From Bordetella parapertussis (GTDB lineage Bacteria > Pseudomonadota > Gammaproteobacteria > Burkholderiales > Burkholderiaceae_C): 64,000 bases of DNA. Where the stretch lies: positions 62,001 to 126,000 of the forward strand of contig CAMBSK010000002.1 of NCBI GenBank assembly GCA_945870575.1, read 5' to 3'. This document shows positions 56,198-63,882 of the stretch, one piece after another. Within the stretch, counting starts at the first letter, position 1; every line of letters starts with the position of its first letter. Position numbers and translations under genes: made by a program. Under the pieces are notes generated by a model that saw only the letters and a program-made list of their open reading frames with translations, was not told where the DNA came from and did not search any database.

Positions 56198-56808
56198 TGC
56201 ACTGAGGTTCTGACATGGTCCATGGGATCAATCCATTCGCCGCGCAACAGATAAAAAGGTGACTTGTAGTACATCTTAATATCGTGCACCGGGTCGGTGA
56301 TGATCTTCATGGCCCAGGCCAGACCGGCCAGCAAGCTATCCTGGTGCCAGAGTTGGAAGACGCGGAACATCAAACCGGCGATGCCCAGAAACAACCACAG
56401 CATGCCGGTGATGCGCACCGGTGTGTCTTCATAAGCGGCAGGCACGGCCCAGGTGAGGTACTGCGGCATCCAGTAGGCCAGCACGGGAATCATGGCGCAG
56501 ATGGTGAGCAGCACGATTTTGCGTCTCAAGTTGTAGCCGACCTTGATTTCTTCTTTGTACTCGTGGGTGGCCAGGTTGATCTCGTCAAAGCCTTTGGGCT
56601 CAAAAAAGAAATGACCGATCTGGCGCGTGCTCATAGAAAACAACCAGGCGATCAAGGCAGAGACCACCGGATCAATGAACAAATAAACGTAGGCCACCAG
56701 AAAAGAAAGGGCGCTGATCAGGTGCAGTGACTGATTCACCCGGCTGTGGTGGTAGTAGCGGTGATCGTCCCAGCGCTGGGTTTCCAGTGTTTTCAATAAA
56801 TGCTTCAT
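56194..56808 (-). CDS. Unidentified membrane protein, possibly Mpo1-like
   Basis: The protein has 204 residues from ATG 56808 (AGGAGAAAGC upstream). It has about four membrane helices. N-terminal RWDDHRYYHHSRVNQSLHL and the IGHFFFEPKG and ATHEYKEEIK stretches are rich in His and recall the metal-binding histidines of Mpo1-type or fatty acid hydroxylase-like lipid enzymes. No firm family call is possible. It converges with the aminotransferase gene and is divergent from the glycosyltransferase gene, whose promoter space has Pho-box-like sites on both strands. Confidence 0.6.
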   Translation of the reverse strand: MKHLLKTLETQRWDDHRYYHHSRVNQSLHLISALSFLVAYVYLFIDPVVSALIAWLFSMSTRQIGHFFFEPKGFDEINLATHEYKEEIKVGYNLRRKIVLLTICAMIPVLAYWMPQYLTWAVPAAYEDTPVRITGMLWLFLGIAGLMFRVFQLWHQDSLLAGLAWAMKIITDPVHDIKMYYKSPFYLLRGEWIDPMDHVRTSVH

Positions 56809-56865
56809 GCTTTCTCCTGTGAGTGAAGGGTTCCGGTCAGACATATCAAACAATCCGACTTGCAA

Positions 56866-56883
56866 CTGTCACGTTTTTGAATG
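56866..56883 (+). promoter_or_regulatory. Pho-box-like site 1 upstream of the glycosyltransferase gene
   Basis: CTGTCAC-GTTT-TTGAATG has one half site close to the PhoB consensus (6 of 7) and a poor second half, spaced 11 bases apart. It precedes site 2 by 48 bases, and a third repeat on the minus strand (ATGTCAT-GAAA-ATTTCAT, bases 56881-56898) faces the membrane protein gene. Confidence 0.35.
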
Positions 56884-56913
56884 AAATTTTCATGACATTG
56901 CCAAGTCTTTTGC

Positions 56914-56931
56914 ATGTCATGTTTCTGACAC
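56914..56931 (+). promoter_or_regulatory. Pho-box-like site 2 upstream of the glycosyltransferase gene
   Basis: ATGTCAT-GTTT-CTGACAC has both half sites close to CTGTCAT/C (6 and 6 of 7) at 11-base spacing. It ends 45 bp before the glycosyltransferase start, a good place for PhoB activation. This is the best-matching Pho site in the window. Confidence 0.5.
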
Positions 56932-56975
56932 ATGAATTTCATCAAATTGTTTTAATTAAGCGTCACAGTAGAGGG

Positions 56976-58208
56976 ATGAATACACACATACACGTAGAGC
57001 GTTTCGGTCATGCCCGCCGGGCATTGAACATTTCCGTGGTCACCGAAACATTTCCACCTGACATCAACGGCGTCGCGCACACACTGTCAAAAATGGTCAG
57101 CGGCTTGCAAGCCAACGGCCACGACATCTGGCTGGTGCGTCCACGTCAGCAAAAAACACAGTTAGCGCAAAGCGGCCAGGGCTTTAACGAATTGCTGGTC
57201 AAGGGCATGCCGATTCCTTTTTACAAGCAATTGCGCATGGGCTTACCTGCCAAAAAAGAATTACACCGCCTGTGGTCATTCAAACGCCCTGATGTGGTTC
57301 ATATCGCCACCGAAGGTCCATTGGGCTGGTCGGCTTTGCAAGTCGCACGCAAATTACGTATTCCCGTTAGCACCGATTTTCGAACCAACTTCCATGCCTA
57401 CAGCAGCCACTACGGCATAGGCTGGTTAAGCGGTGCCATTCTTTCTTATATGCGTAAATTCCATAACGCAGCAGATGCCACCATGGTGCCCACACAACAA
57501 CTCGCCGACAGCTTGCACAACAGCGGCTTTGAGCGTTTGCAGGTGGTGCCGCGCGGCATAGACACGCTGCTTTTTTCTCCGGCCAAGCGCAGCCATTTCT
57601 TGCGTGATAGTTGGAAGGCCACTGAAAACCAGATTGTCATGCTGTATGTGGGCAGACTGGCGGCGGAAAAAAACCTCAAGCTGGTGTTGCAAACCTATGC
57701 CATGGCCAAACAACGTACACCTGACATCAAGCTGGTGTTGGTAGGCGACGGGCCGATGCGCGCCGAGCTTGAACAAGCACACACTGATGTGATTTTTGCC
57801 GGCTTTAGAACCGGTGAAGATTTGGCGGCACATTACGCCAGCGCAGACATGTTTGTGTTTGCCAGCCAGACCGAAACTTTCGGCAACGTCACGCTCGAAG
57901 CCATGGCTTCAGGCCTGGCCGTGGTGGCCTTCAAACACGCCGCAGCCGGTGAATTGATCCATAGCGGCATCAACGGCATGCTGGCATCGCATGACTCCGG
58001 CGTGCATTTCGAAATGGCAGCACAAGCCTTGCTGAACAATCCTGAGTTAATGACTTATGTCAGACAACAAGCTTGTGTGACTGCAAACGCCATGGGTTGG
58101 GACATGATTGTGGAAAAAACAGAGTCGGTCATGTACGACGTACTGCGGCAACGCGAACAACACTACACCGGGTCTTCAGCCATGGCTGTGCCTGTCGGCC
58201 TGGTCTGA
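56976..58208 (+). CDS. Glycosyltransferase family 4 (possible diacylglycerol glycosyltransferase)
   Basis: The protein has 410 residues from ATG 56976. It begins LNISVVTETFPPDINGVAHT, the GT4/GT-B start, and has the donor site YVGRLAAEKNLKLVL and QTETFGNVTLEAMASGLAVV near residue 310. It resembles mannosyl- or glucosyltransferases such as MgtA and Agt, which act on lipid or glycan acceptors. Pho-box-like repeats precede it and ppk2 follows 11 bp later. In alphaproteobacteria, Agt partners PlcP to make glycolipids under phosphate starvation, and the same is proposed here. The acceptor is not proven. Confidence 0.75.
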   Translation: MNTHIHVERFGHARRALNISVVTETFPPDINGVAHTLSKMVSGLQANGHDIWLVRPRQQKTQLAQSGQGFNELLVKGMPIPFYKQLRMGLPAKKELHRLWSFKRPDVVHIATEGPLGWSALQVARKLRIPVSTDFRTNFHAYSSHYGIGWLSGAILSYMRKFHNAADATMVPTQQLADSLHNSGFERLQVVPRGIDTLLFSPAKRSHFLRDSWKATENQIVMLYVGRLAAEKNLKLVLQTYAMAKQRTPDIKLVLVGDGPMRAELEQAHTDVIFAGFRTGEDLAAHYASADMFVFASQTETFGNVTLEAMASGLAVVAFKHAAAGELIHSGINGMLASHDSGVHFEMAAQALLNNPELMTYVRQQACVTANAMGWDMIVEKTESVMYDVLRQREQHYTGSSAMAVPVGLV

Positions 58209-58219
58209 AAGGAAAACAT

Positions 58220-59128
58220 ATGCAAGACAAATCTTCTATAGACAAACACTTGTTGCAACGTGTGCGTGAAGACATGCTGGACAACCTGGACGAAGAATAC
58301 GAATTGGAAATGGACGATCGCCCCGACGATGAGGGCCAGGCGTCTTTACAGGATCGCCAGCAACGATTGCAGTACTTTAAAAATCTGCTGCGCTTGCAAG
58401 GTGAATTGGTCAAATTACAGGATTGGGTGGTTGCCACCAAGCACCGGGTGGTGATTTTGTTTGAAGGCCGGGATGCAGCCGGCAAAGGCGGCGTCATCAA
58501 ACGCATCACGCAACGCTTGAACCCGCGTATCTGCCGCGTTGCCGCCCTGCCCGCCCCTAACGACCGCGAACGCACCCAATGGTATTTCCAGCGTTATGTG
58601 GCGCACTTACCTGCCGCCGGTGAAATTGTGTTGTTCGACCGCAGTTGGTACAACCGCGCCGGTGTAGAACGCGTCATGGGGTTTTGTTCCGATGAGGAAT
58701 ATGAAGAATTTTTCCGCTCGGTGCCTGAATTTGAAAAAATGTTGACCCGCAGCGGCATACAAGTGGTGAAGTACTGGTTCTCCATCACTGACGACGAACA
58801 GCACGCCCGTTTTCTGGGGCGCATACACGACCCTTTAAAGCAATGGAAACTCAGTCCCATGGACTTGGAAAGCCGCAAGCGCTGGGAAGCCTATACGCAC
58901 GCCAAGGAGTCCATGATTGAGCGCACCCACATACCTGAGTCGCCTTGGTGGGTGATTCAAGCTGTTGATAAAAAGAAAGCCCGTCTCAATTGCATAGACC
59001 ATTTGCTGTCGCTGATGCCTTACAGTGAAATTGAACACCCGGCGATTGAATTGCCTGCACGTGTGCGAAATCCGGATTACATCCGCCATCCGGTACCCGC
59101 AGACATGTATGTGCCTGACAGGTATTGA
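58220..59128 (+). CDS. ppk2: Polyphosphate kinase 2 family protein
   Basis: The protein has 302 residues from ATG 58220 (AAAGGAAAAC upstream). It has the Walker A FEGRDAAGKGG and Walker B IVLFDRSWYNRAGVE, both diagnostic of PPK2, and KYWFSITDDEQHARF and HIPESPWWVIQA. PPK2 uses polyphosphate to phosphorylate nucleoside mono- or diphosphates. It is co-transcribed with the glycosyltransferase, so polyphosphate could replace ATP or supply UTP for UDP-sugars. The N-terminal 40 residues are acidic and probably flexible. Confidence 0.9.
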   Translation: MQDKSSIDKHLLQRVREDMLDNLDEEYELEMDDRPDDEGQASLQDRQQRLQYFKNLLRLQGELVKLQDWVVATKHRVVILFEGRDAAGKGGVIKRITQRLNPRICRVAALPAPNDRERTQWYFQRYVAHLPAAGEIVLFDRSWYNRAGVERVMGFCSDEEYEEFFRSVPEFEKMLTRSGIQVVKYWFSITDDEQHARFLGRIHDPLKQWKLSPMDLESRKRWEAYTHAKESMIERTHIPESPWWVIQAVDKKKARLNCIDHLLSLMPYSEIEHPAIELPARVRNPDYIRHPVPADMYVPDRY

Positions 59129-59131
59129 GAA

Positions 59132-60451
59132 TCAACGGCCTATGCCTTTGTAAATAAACCCTTTTTCACGCATGCGTGCCGGGTCGAACAAATTGCGGCC
59201 ATCAAATATCAGCGGTTGCTTGAGCGTCTTTTTAAGCAATTCAAAATCCGGCGCCTTGAACTGACGCCATTCGGTCATGATGACCAGCGCGTCAGCACCG
59301 TGCAGCGCGGCTTCCTTGGTACCGCACAATTGCAGCAATGGCTGCTGGCCGTAAATATGCTGGGTTTCTTCCATGGCTGCCGGGTCAAAAGCCTGAACTT
59401 TGGCGCCCGCTTTCCATAAAGCTTCCATCAACACACGGCTGGGTGCTTCACGCATGTCATCCGTGTTCGGCTTGAAAGACAATCCCCATAAGGCAATCGT
59501 CTTGCCGGCCAGACCTTCCACAAAATGACCGGCGATCTTGTCAAAGATGACGCGTTTTTGCGCTTGATTGCGCGCTTCCACCGCATTCAATATCAAAGGC
59601 TCATAGCCCATTTGCTGCGCAGTTTTCACCAATGCGCTGACATCTTTGGGGAAACAGCTGCCGCCGTAACCGGCGCCTGCATAGATAAAGTGATAACCGA
59701 TGCGCTGGTCACTGCCTATGCCTTGGCGCACTGATTCAATGTCTGCGCCTACGGCTTCTGCCAGATTGGCCAGTTCGTTCATGTAACTGATTTTGGTGGC
59801 CAGCATGCAGTTGGCAGCGTACTTGGTCATCTCTGCGCTGCGTATGCCCATGACAATGATTTTGTCGTGGTTGCGGTTAAACGGCTCATACAGTTCGCGC
59901 AGCACTTTTTCAGCACGTGGGCTGTCGGTGCCGATGACAATGCGGTCCGGCCGTTGGCAATCGGCCACGGCAGCACCTTCTTTCAAAAACTCGGGGTTGG
60001 ACACCACGTCAAATTCGACGCTGCTGCCGCGTTGACTCAGCGATTGCGTGATCGCATGGCTGACCTTATCAGCGGTTCCCACCGGCACCGTGGATTTGTT
60101 CACCACCACCGCATAAGCATTTAAATGTTTGCCTATGGTGTCAGCCACTTTCAATACGTGTTTCAAATCAGCGCTGCCGTCCTCATCCGGCGGCGTGCCG
60201 ACCGCGATAAAAACAACGTCAGCCTGCTGCAATGAAGCAGCTGCATCAGAGGTAAATATCAATCTGTCTTCAGCGTAATTGTTTTTAACAATAGATTCCA
60301 AACCCGGCTCGAAGATAGGCATGTCGCCGTCCTTTAAGCGCGCCAGTTTGGCTTCATCAATATCCACGCAGGTAACAGTGTGACCGGCGTCTGCCAGTAC
60401 CGCACCTTGCACCAAACCTACATAACCTGTTCCAAATACAGTGATCTTCAT
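59132..60451 (-). CDS. ugd: UDP-glucose 6-dehydrogenase
   Basis: The protein has 439 residues from ATG 60451 (CAGGAAGC upstream), giving [20 protein letters not shown] with the NAD-binding loop. Other conserved parts are [14 protein letters not shown] with the catalytic Cys and [19 protein letters not shown]. It makes UDP-glucuronate. The frame extends to 60742 but that part is not coding. It converges with ppk2 (4 bp apart) and is divergent from sixA over a Pho-box-like site. UDP-glucuronate could serve glucuronosyl-diacylglycerol or surface polysaccharide synthesis. Confidence 0.95.
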   Translation of the reverse strand: MKITVFGTGYVGLVQGAVLADAGHTVTCVDIDEAKLARLKDGDMPIFEPGLESIVKNNYAEDRLIFTSDAAASLQQADVVFIAVGTPPDEDGSADLKHVLKVADTIGKHLNAYAVVVNKSTVPVGTADKVSHAITQSLSQRGSSVEFDVVSNPEFLKEGAAVADCQRPDRIVIGTDSPRAEKVLRELYEPFNRNHDKIIVMGIRSAEMTKYAANCMLATKISYMNELANLAEAVGADIESVRQGIGSDQRIGYHFIYAGAGYGGSCFPKDVSALVKTAQQMGYEPLILNAVEARNQAQKRVIFDKIAGHFVEGLAGKTIALWGLSFKPNTDDMREAPSRVLMEALWKAGAKVQAFDPAAMEETQHIYGQQPLLQLCGTKEAALHGADALVIMTEWRQFKAPDFELLKKTLKQPLIFDGRNLFDPARMREKGFIYKGIGR

Positions 60452-60531
60452 CTGCTTGCTTCCTGTTTGTGAAGATCCTAGGAAATTTGCGTGACAAAGT
60501 CTTGTCGTTTTCATGAAGGTTTGATGAAAGC

Positions 60532-60549
60532 TTGTCACCAAACAGTCAC
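60532..60549 (+). promoter_or_regulatory. Pho-box-like direct repeat between ugd and sixA
   Basis: TTGTCAC-CAAA-CAGTCAC has two half sites at 11-base spacing, each 6 of 7 to the relaxed PhoB consensus. It stands 64 bp before sixA and 80 bp before ugd. It is one of the better matches in the locus. Confidence 0.45.
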
Positions 60550-60613
60550 GGCTGATTTGTACATTCTTGAAAAACAATAGCGTTCCAATCAACCTGCATG
60601 AATACACACAGTT

Positions 60614-61075
60614 ATGGATTTGATTTTCTGGCGTCATGCGGAAACCACGGAAGCACTGGATGGGCAAGCTGATGCCGAGCGGCCTTTGACCGCTCGTGGC
60701 GAGCGTCAGGCATTGCGCATGGCGCACTGGCTGGAACGTCAATTACCGGAAAGCACCAAGATCTTGTGTTGCCCCAGCGTGCGCGCCGAGCAAACCGTGA
60801 TTCCCTTGGGTCGCAAATACAAGCTGCGTGAAGAACTGTCGCCGAACGCTTCTATCGACGATGTGTTGACACTGGCGCAATGGCCGCTGAATAAAAACAG
60901 CATCTTGCTGGTTACCCATCAACCTTTGATAGGCGAAATCATTTCTCAATTAATGCAGATTCAACTGCAGGAACTGGTGGTGAGAAAAGGGTCTGTGTGG
61001 TGGTTGCGTTCACGCTTCAAGGACGAAAAACCGCAAACCATGCTGGTCACCGTGCAAACACCAGAGTTGCTATGA
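60614..61075 (+). CDS. sixA: SixA-type histidine phosphatase
   Basis: The 153-residue protein starts [14 protein letters not shown] with the R-H-A phosphohistidine motif and continues [15 protein letters not shown] and VTHQPLIGE, the second histidine box. SixA proteins dephosphorylate phosphohistidine on HPt domains or PTS-like proteins. The gene is divergent from ugd. It ends 8 bp before the aquaporin gene's 3' end on the opposite strand. Confidence 0.85.
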   Translation: MDLIFWRHAETTEALDGQADAERPLTARGERQALRMAHWLERQLPESTKILCCPSVRAEQTVIPLGRKYKLREELSPNASIDDVLTLAQWPLNKNSILLVTHQPLIGEIISQLMQIQLQELVVRKGSVWWLRSRFKDEKPQTMLVTVQTPELL

Positions 61076-61083
61076 GTAGTCGC

Positions 61084-61740
61084 TCAGACAGCGCTTCCGT
61101 CTTTTTTCAGTAAGGTGTAGCACGCTGCAACCAACAAACCGGCAGCGCATTGCGCCAGCACAAAGCCCGGCGCATCCGCAGGCTGTATACCTGCAAACGT
61201 ATTGCTCATCATGCGGCCAAACACCGCGGCTGGATTTGCAAACGAGGTGCTGGCGGTAAACCAATACGCCCCGCCTATGTAACAAGCCACGAGACCGGCA
61301 GCACGCCCAGGTAGCGCCAAAAGAATCACCGATAACAAACCCGCGGTTGCCACTGCCTCGGCCAACCATTGCGCCGGACCGGTTCTCACCTTGGTTGACC
61401 ATTGCAGGATGTCCAGCTCAAACATGGCATTTGCCAGCCAGGCGCCACAGGCGGCACCGGCGAGTTGTGCCAGCACACAAGCCAAGGTCAACGCCACTGG
61501 CCAGCGATCCCGCCAAGCCATGAACGCGGTAACTACCGGATTGAAATGTGCGCCGCTGACCGGGCCCAGGGTTTCTATCAACACATACAAGACGAACACC
61601 GTCGCCAATGTGTTGGCCAGCAAGGCCACCGCAGTATTGCCTTGAGAAAGTTGCTCGGCCATGATGCCCGAGCCAATGACTGCACACAACAAGACGGCGG
61701 TACCCGCAAACTCCGCCAGCAGGTGCTTGACTTTGCTCAT
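61084..61740 (-). CDS. aqpS: Aquaglyceroporin-like channel of an arsenic operon
   Basis: The 218-residue protein has six membrane helices and the two half-helix loops of MIP channels: HFNPVVT (N-P-A changed to N-P-V) and FANPAAVFGR. It overlaps arsC by 4 bp. In Sinorhizobium meliloti an arsR-aqpS-arsC operon detoxifies arsenate: ArsC reduces it and AqpS lets arsenite leave down its gradient. The order here is arsR-arsC-aqpS, and no arsB or acr3 pump gene is present, which supports that model. Glycerol or water flux would be alternative roles. Confidence 0.85.
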   Translation of the reverse strand: MSKVKHLLAEFAGTAVLLCAVIGSGIMAEQLSQGNTAVALLANTLATVFVLYVLIETLGPVSGAHFNPVVTAFMAWRDRWPVALTLACVLAQLAGAACGAWLANAMFELDILQWSTKVRTGPAQWLAEAVATAGLLSVILLALPGRAAGLVACYIGGAYWFTASTSFANPAAVFGRMMSNTFAGIQPADAPGFVLAQCAAGLLVAACYTLLKKDGSAV

Positions 61741-62240
61741 GGCTTGGCCAGTTCTCTGGCGCTTTGCTGCAAAGCCATTTTGCTCAAACTGGCGACTGGC
61801 AGATGAATGAAAATCTCAAGTCGACGACGGATCATGTGCAGCGTTTTCAGGAAAGCGATGCGCTTCTCATCTTCACTGCCCTCGCCAGCCGACGGGTCTT
61901 CGTAACCCCAATGCGCGGTCGCCGGTTGGCCCGGCCAATACGGACATACCTCACCGGCGGCGTTGTCGCAGACAGTGATGACCAGGTCCATGTGCGGTGC
62001 ATCTGCCAAGGCAAACACATCCCAACTTTTGCTATGTAAACCATCAATAGCAATGCCTTCTTTTTGCAACACTTCCAAGGCCAGAGGATTGGGCTGCTGC
62101 TTGTCACGCGGGCTGCTGCCGGCGGAAAAGCCCTTGAACCGGCCACGCCCCATATGGGTGAGCAAGGCCTCGGCCAGAATGCTGCGCGCCGAATTGTGGG
62201 TGCATAAAAACAATACATTCAATATTTTTTGCTGATTCAT
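61737..62240 (-). CDS. arsC: Arsenate reductase ArsC (low-molecular-weight phosphatase type)
   Basis: The protein has 167 residues from ATG 62240 (AAAGGA upstream). It has the phosphatase loop LCTHNSARS (C-x5-R-S). In the thioredoxin-linked ArsC type, further cysteines take electrons; cysteines occur later at V-C-D-N-A-A-G-E-V-C. It reduces arsenate to arsenite. The C-terminal 20 residues, before the overlap with the channel gene, are helical. Its position in an arsR-arsC-aqpS operon supports the call. Confidence 0.9.
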   Translation of the reverse strand: MNQQKILNVLFLCTHNSARSILAEALLTHMGRGRFKGFSAGSSPRDKQQPNPLALEVLQKEGIAIDGLHSKSWDVFALADAPHMDLVITVCDNAAGEVCPYWPGQPATAHWGYEDPSAGEGSEDEKRIAFLKTLHMIRRRLEIFIHLPVASLSKMALQQSARELAKP

Positions 62241-62256
62241 GAGATTTTTCCTTTGT

Positions 62257-62583
62257 TCAACAAGCAGCGCACTTCGTGACGTCTTGCAATTCACATGACT
62301 GGCCTTGACAGCAGTTGGCTGTCAAATAGCTCATCACGGCATTCATTTGGGCAAAACCGGCGCGGTATATCAAGCGTCGACCATCGCGTTGCTGGGTCAC
62401 CAGACCGGCGTTCATCAACTCTTTCAAATGAAACGACAAAGTGTTGGGCAGTACCTGCAATTGCTCTGCCAACTCGCCGGGGCTCATGCCGGTGTCGCCC
62501 GCCACCACCAAGGCACGGAAAATCTGCAAGCGGCTGGCTTGCGCAAGAGCGGATAAGGCTTTGATGACAGCGTCTGATTCCAT
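62257..62583 (-). CDS. arsR: ArsR-family arsenic-responsive repressor
   Basis: The 108-residue protein has the winged-helix ALAQASRLQIFRALVVAGD and TLSFHLKELMNAGLV. The C-terminal cysteine-rich tail (CCQGQSCEL, then KCAAC) probably binds As(III) and triggers release from DNA; it differs from the E. coli C-V-C site. It overlaps a perfect palindrome at its own start, the likely operator. arsC follows. Confidence 0.9.
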   Translation of the reverse strand: MESDAVIKALSALAQASRLQIFRALVVAGDTGMSPGELAEQLQVLPNTLSFHLKELMNAGLVTQQRDGRRLIYRAGFAQMNAVMSYLTANCCQGQSCELQDVTKCAAC

Positions 62584-62605
62584 ATTTCCATTGTAATGGA
62601 AATAT
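62582..62605. promoter_or_regulatory. Likely ArsR operator overlapping the arsR start
   Basis: Perfect 10-bp arms ATATTTCCAT and ATGGAAATAT are separated by TGTA. The left arm includes the last bases of the arsR start codon, so binding would block RNA polymerase or the ribosome directly. It is the only strong palindrome in the divergent space with the downstream membrane-protein gene. Confidence 0.75.
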
Positions 62606-62626
62606 TTGACAATTCAATGACATGCT

Positions 62627-63031
62627 TTGTGTGCGATGGTTCTTGAGCTTGAAATGCGTCACGGATTTGAGTTTGCAGGCCTGTCACCGCTATGCTTACC
62701 GACTGACGATGGCGCTTTTGCTGATCAACGGGGAATCCGATTGCTTACAACCACCTTGCCCCTTTTTTTCATCGACCTGATTTTGGGCTTTACTTTGCTC
62801 GAAGCTGTCTTTCTTGTGTGGCGTTACCGCGCCAGCGGTCTGGGCTTGTCAGACAAAGACATATGCATGGGCTTGCTGCCCGGGTTTTGTCTGATGCTGG
62901 GTTTGCGTTTTGCGGCGCAAGCTGAGGTGCCGCTGTCTGTGTTTGCCTGCCTGTTGGCAGCCGGCGTGGCGCATGCGCTGGATTTTTACCGCAGGTACAG
63001 GCTGGCTGCCGAAACGCCTCATCAGAATTGA
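62627..63031 (+). CDS. Hypothetical membrane protein
   Basis: The protein has 134 residues from ATG 62627, but the first 40 residues look unlike coding sequence. The TTG at 62741, preceded by GGGGA and an excellent hydrophobic start (LLTTTLPLFFIDL), is a likelier start and leaves about 96 residues. Three membrane helices are predicted, and the C-terminus is basic. No family is recognised. It is divergent from arsR. Confidence 0.55.
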   Translation: MCAMVLELEMRHGFEFAGLSPLCLPTDDGAFADQRGIRLLTTTLPLFFIDLILGFTLLEAVFLVWRYRASGLGLSDKDICMGLLPGFCLMLGLRFAAQAEVPLSVFACLLAAGVAHALDFYRRYRLAAETPHQN

Positions 63032-63113
63032 TGGGCTCGTATCAAAGACATTCAGCCGCTTTGACACAGTTGGCACAAAGGGCACGCGCAAATATCGAGT
63101 GTGGCGGACATGT

Positions 63114-63455
63114 TCAAAACGGCTTGAGGGATTCAGGCGAATCCGCTGTCGGGTCGGAGTAGCCGGTGAAATCAGGCGACGTGTCCATGGGGTCAGTCTC
63201 AACGCCCATGACCTCCGTGTCGGAGCAGGTGTCACAGCGTTTGGCCAGCGGCTTAGCGTCTTCCATCATGGCGTGCCCGGCTTTGTTCGGGCAGACATCG
63301 CAATCCCGATAAGTTTCACCTGAAACTTCCGCAGGGGACATGCTTGCATTAAATGTATTCATGTCAAGCGTTTGCGCGCTACAGACCATAGGCCGCGCCA
63401 TGACAAGCGCACTCATCATGCAGATGGCGTTAAAGCTGATGAAATGTTTTTTCAT
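63114..63455 (-). CDS. Hypothetical exported protein with CxxC motifs
   Basis: The protein has 113 residues from ATG 63455. A signal peptide (hydrophobic residues ~8-21, ending V-C-S-A-Q) is followed by a small mature domain with two pairs, CDVC and CDTC, and an acidic tail rich in S, P, D and T. The CxxC pairs could bind metal or be redox active. I do not recognise the family. Confidence 0.5.
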   Translation of the reverse strand: MKKHFISFNAICMMSALVMARPMVCSAQTLDMNTFNASMSPAEVSGETYRDCDVCPNKAGHAMMEDAKPLAKRCDTCSDTEVMGVETDPMDTSPDFTGYSDPTADSPESLKPF

Positions 63456-63506
63456 ATTAGCCAGCCTCAAAGGAACTTGAAAAACAAAAATTGGGGGTTT
63501 GCTCTT

Positions 63507-63617
63507 TCATTGCATCATCCTGCCGGGGTGGCGCAGGCCCAGCGCGCCGCCATACCGCGGCATCAGCACGGTGTGCATGCCAAGCACGCCGGCCACGGTC
63601 AGGTAATCGTGCGACAT
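63507..63617 (-). pseudogene. doc: Remnant of a Doc/Fic-type toxin, N-terminus only
   Basis: The 36-residue frame reads LTVAGVLGMHTVLMPRYGG then LGLRHPGR. This matches the start of death-on-curing toxins (L-x-x-x-x-V-x-x-x-H-x-x-L, then GG-x-x-GLR). It then stops at TGA 63507-63509. The catalytic H-x-F-x-D/N-G-N-K-R motif is absent. It follows the antitoxin gene by 3 bp, as in doc operons. The remainder has been lost. Confidence 0.55.
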
Positions 63618-63620
63618 GGT

Positions 63621-63866
63621 TTACTTGGCCAGTTCGCGGTAGAGGCTGTCGAACTCATCCAGACTGGACGCGAGAGAAACCATCACTTGGCGGCGGGGGA
63701 GATCCTTCTGTTGGCGTTCGATGTAGTCGCGCAAAGCCTCGTCAAGCACCGCCTGGAACTGGCGACCTTGGCTTTCTGCGATCTGGCGCATTGCGGCCAG
63801 CACATCCGGTGCGGTTTGGGAGGAAAACTTTTCGCGAACAGGGGTTGTTATGGCCATCTCCATCAT
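63621..63866 (-). CDS. Small antitoxin-like protein of a decayed toxin-antitoxin pair
   Basis: The 81-residue protein contains AAMRQIAESQGRQFQAVLDEALRDYIERQQ, a helix-turn-helix pattern reminiscent of ribbon-helix-helix antitoxins, and an acidic C-terminal helix that would contact a toxin. Its toxin partner downstream is truncated, so it is an orphan. The start among three close ATGs (63866, 63863, 63857) is uncertain. The palindromic ATCATGAT just upstream (63863-63870) and a related TCATGATAT (63883-63891) may be its autorepression site. Confidence 0.65.
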   Translation of the reverse strand: MMEMAITTPVREKFSSQTAPDVLAAMRQIAESQGRQFQAVLDEALRDYIERQQKDLPRRQVMVSLASSLDEFDSLYRELAK

Positions 63867-63882
63867 GATTCATCTTGACATT

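Noticed and set aside
59132-60742. A long N-terminal extension of Ugd up to 60742
   Set aside because: The family start is [12 protein letters not shown] at 60451 with a ribosome site; the extension overlaps sixA and the Pho-like site.
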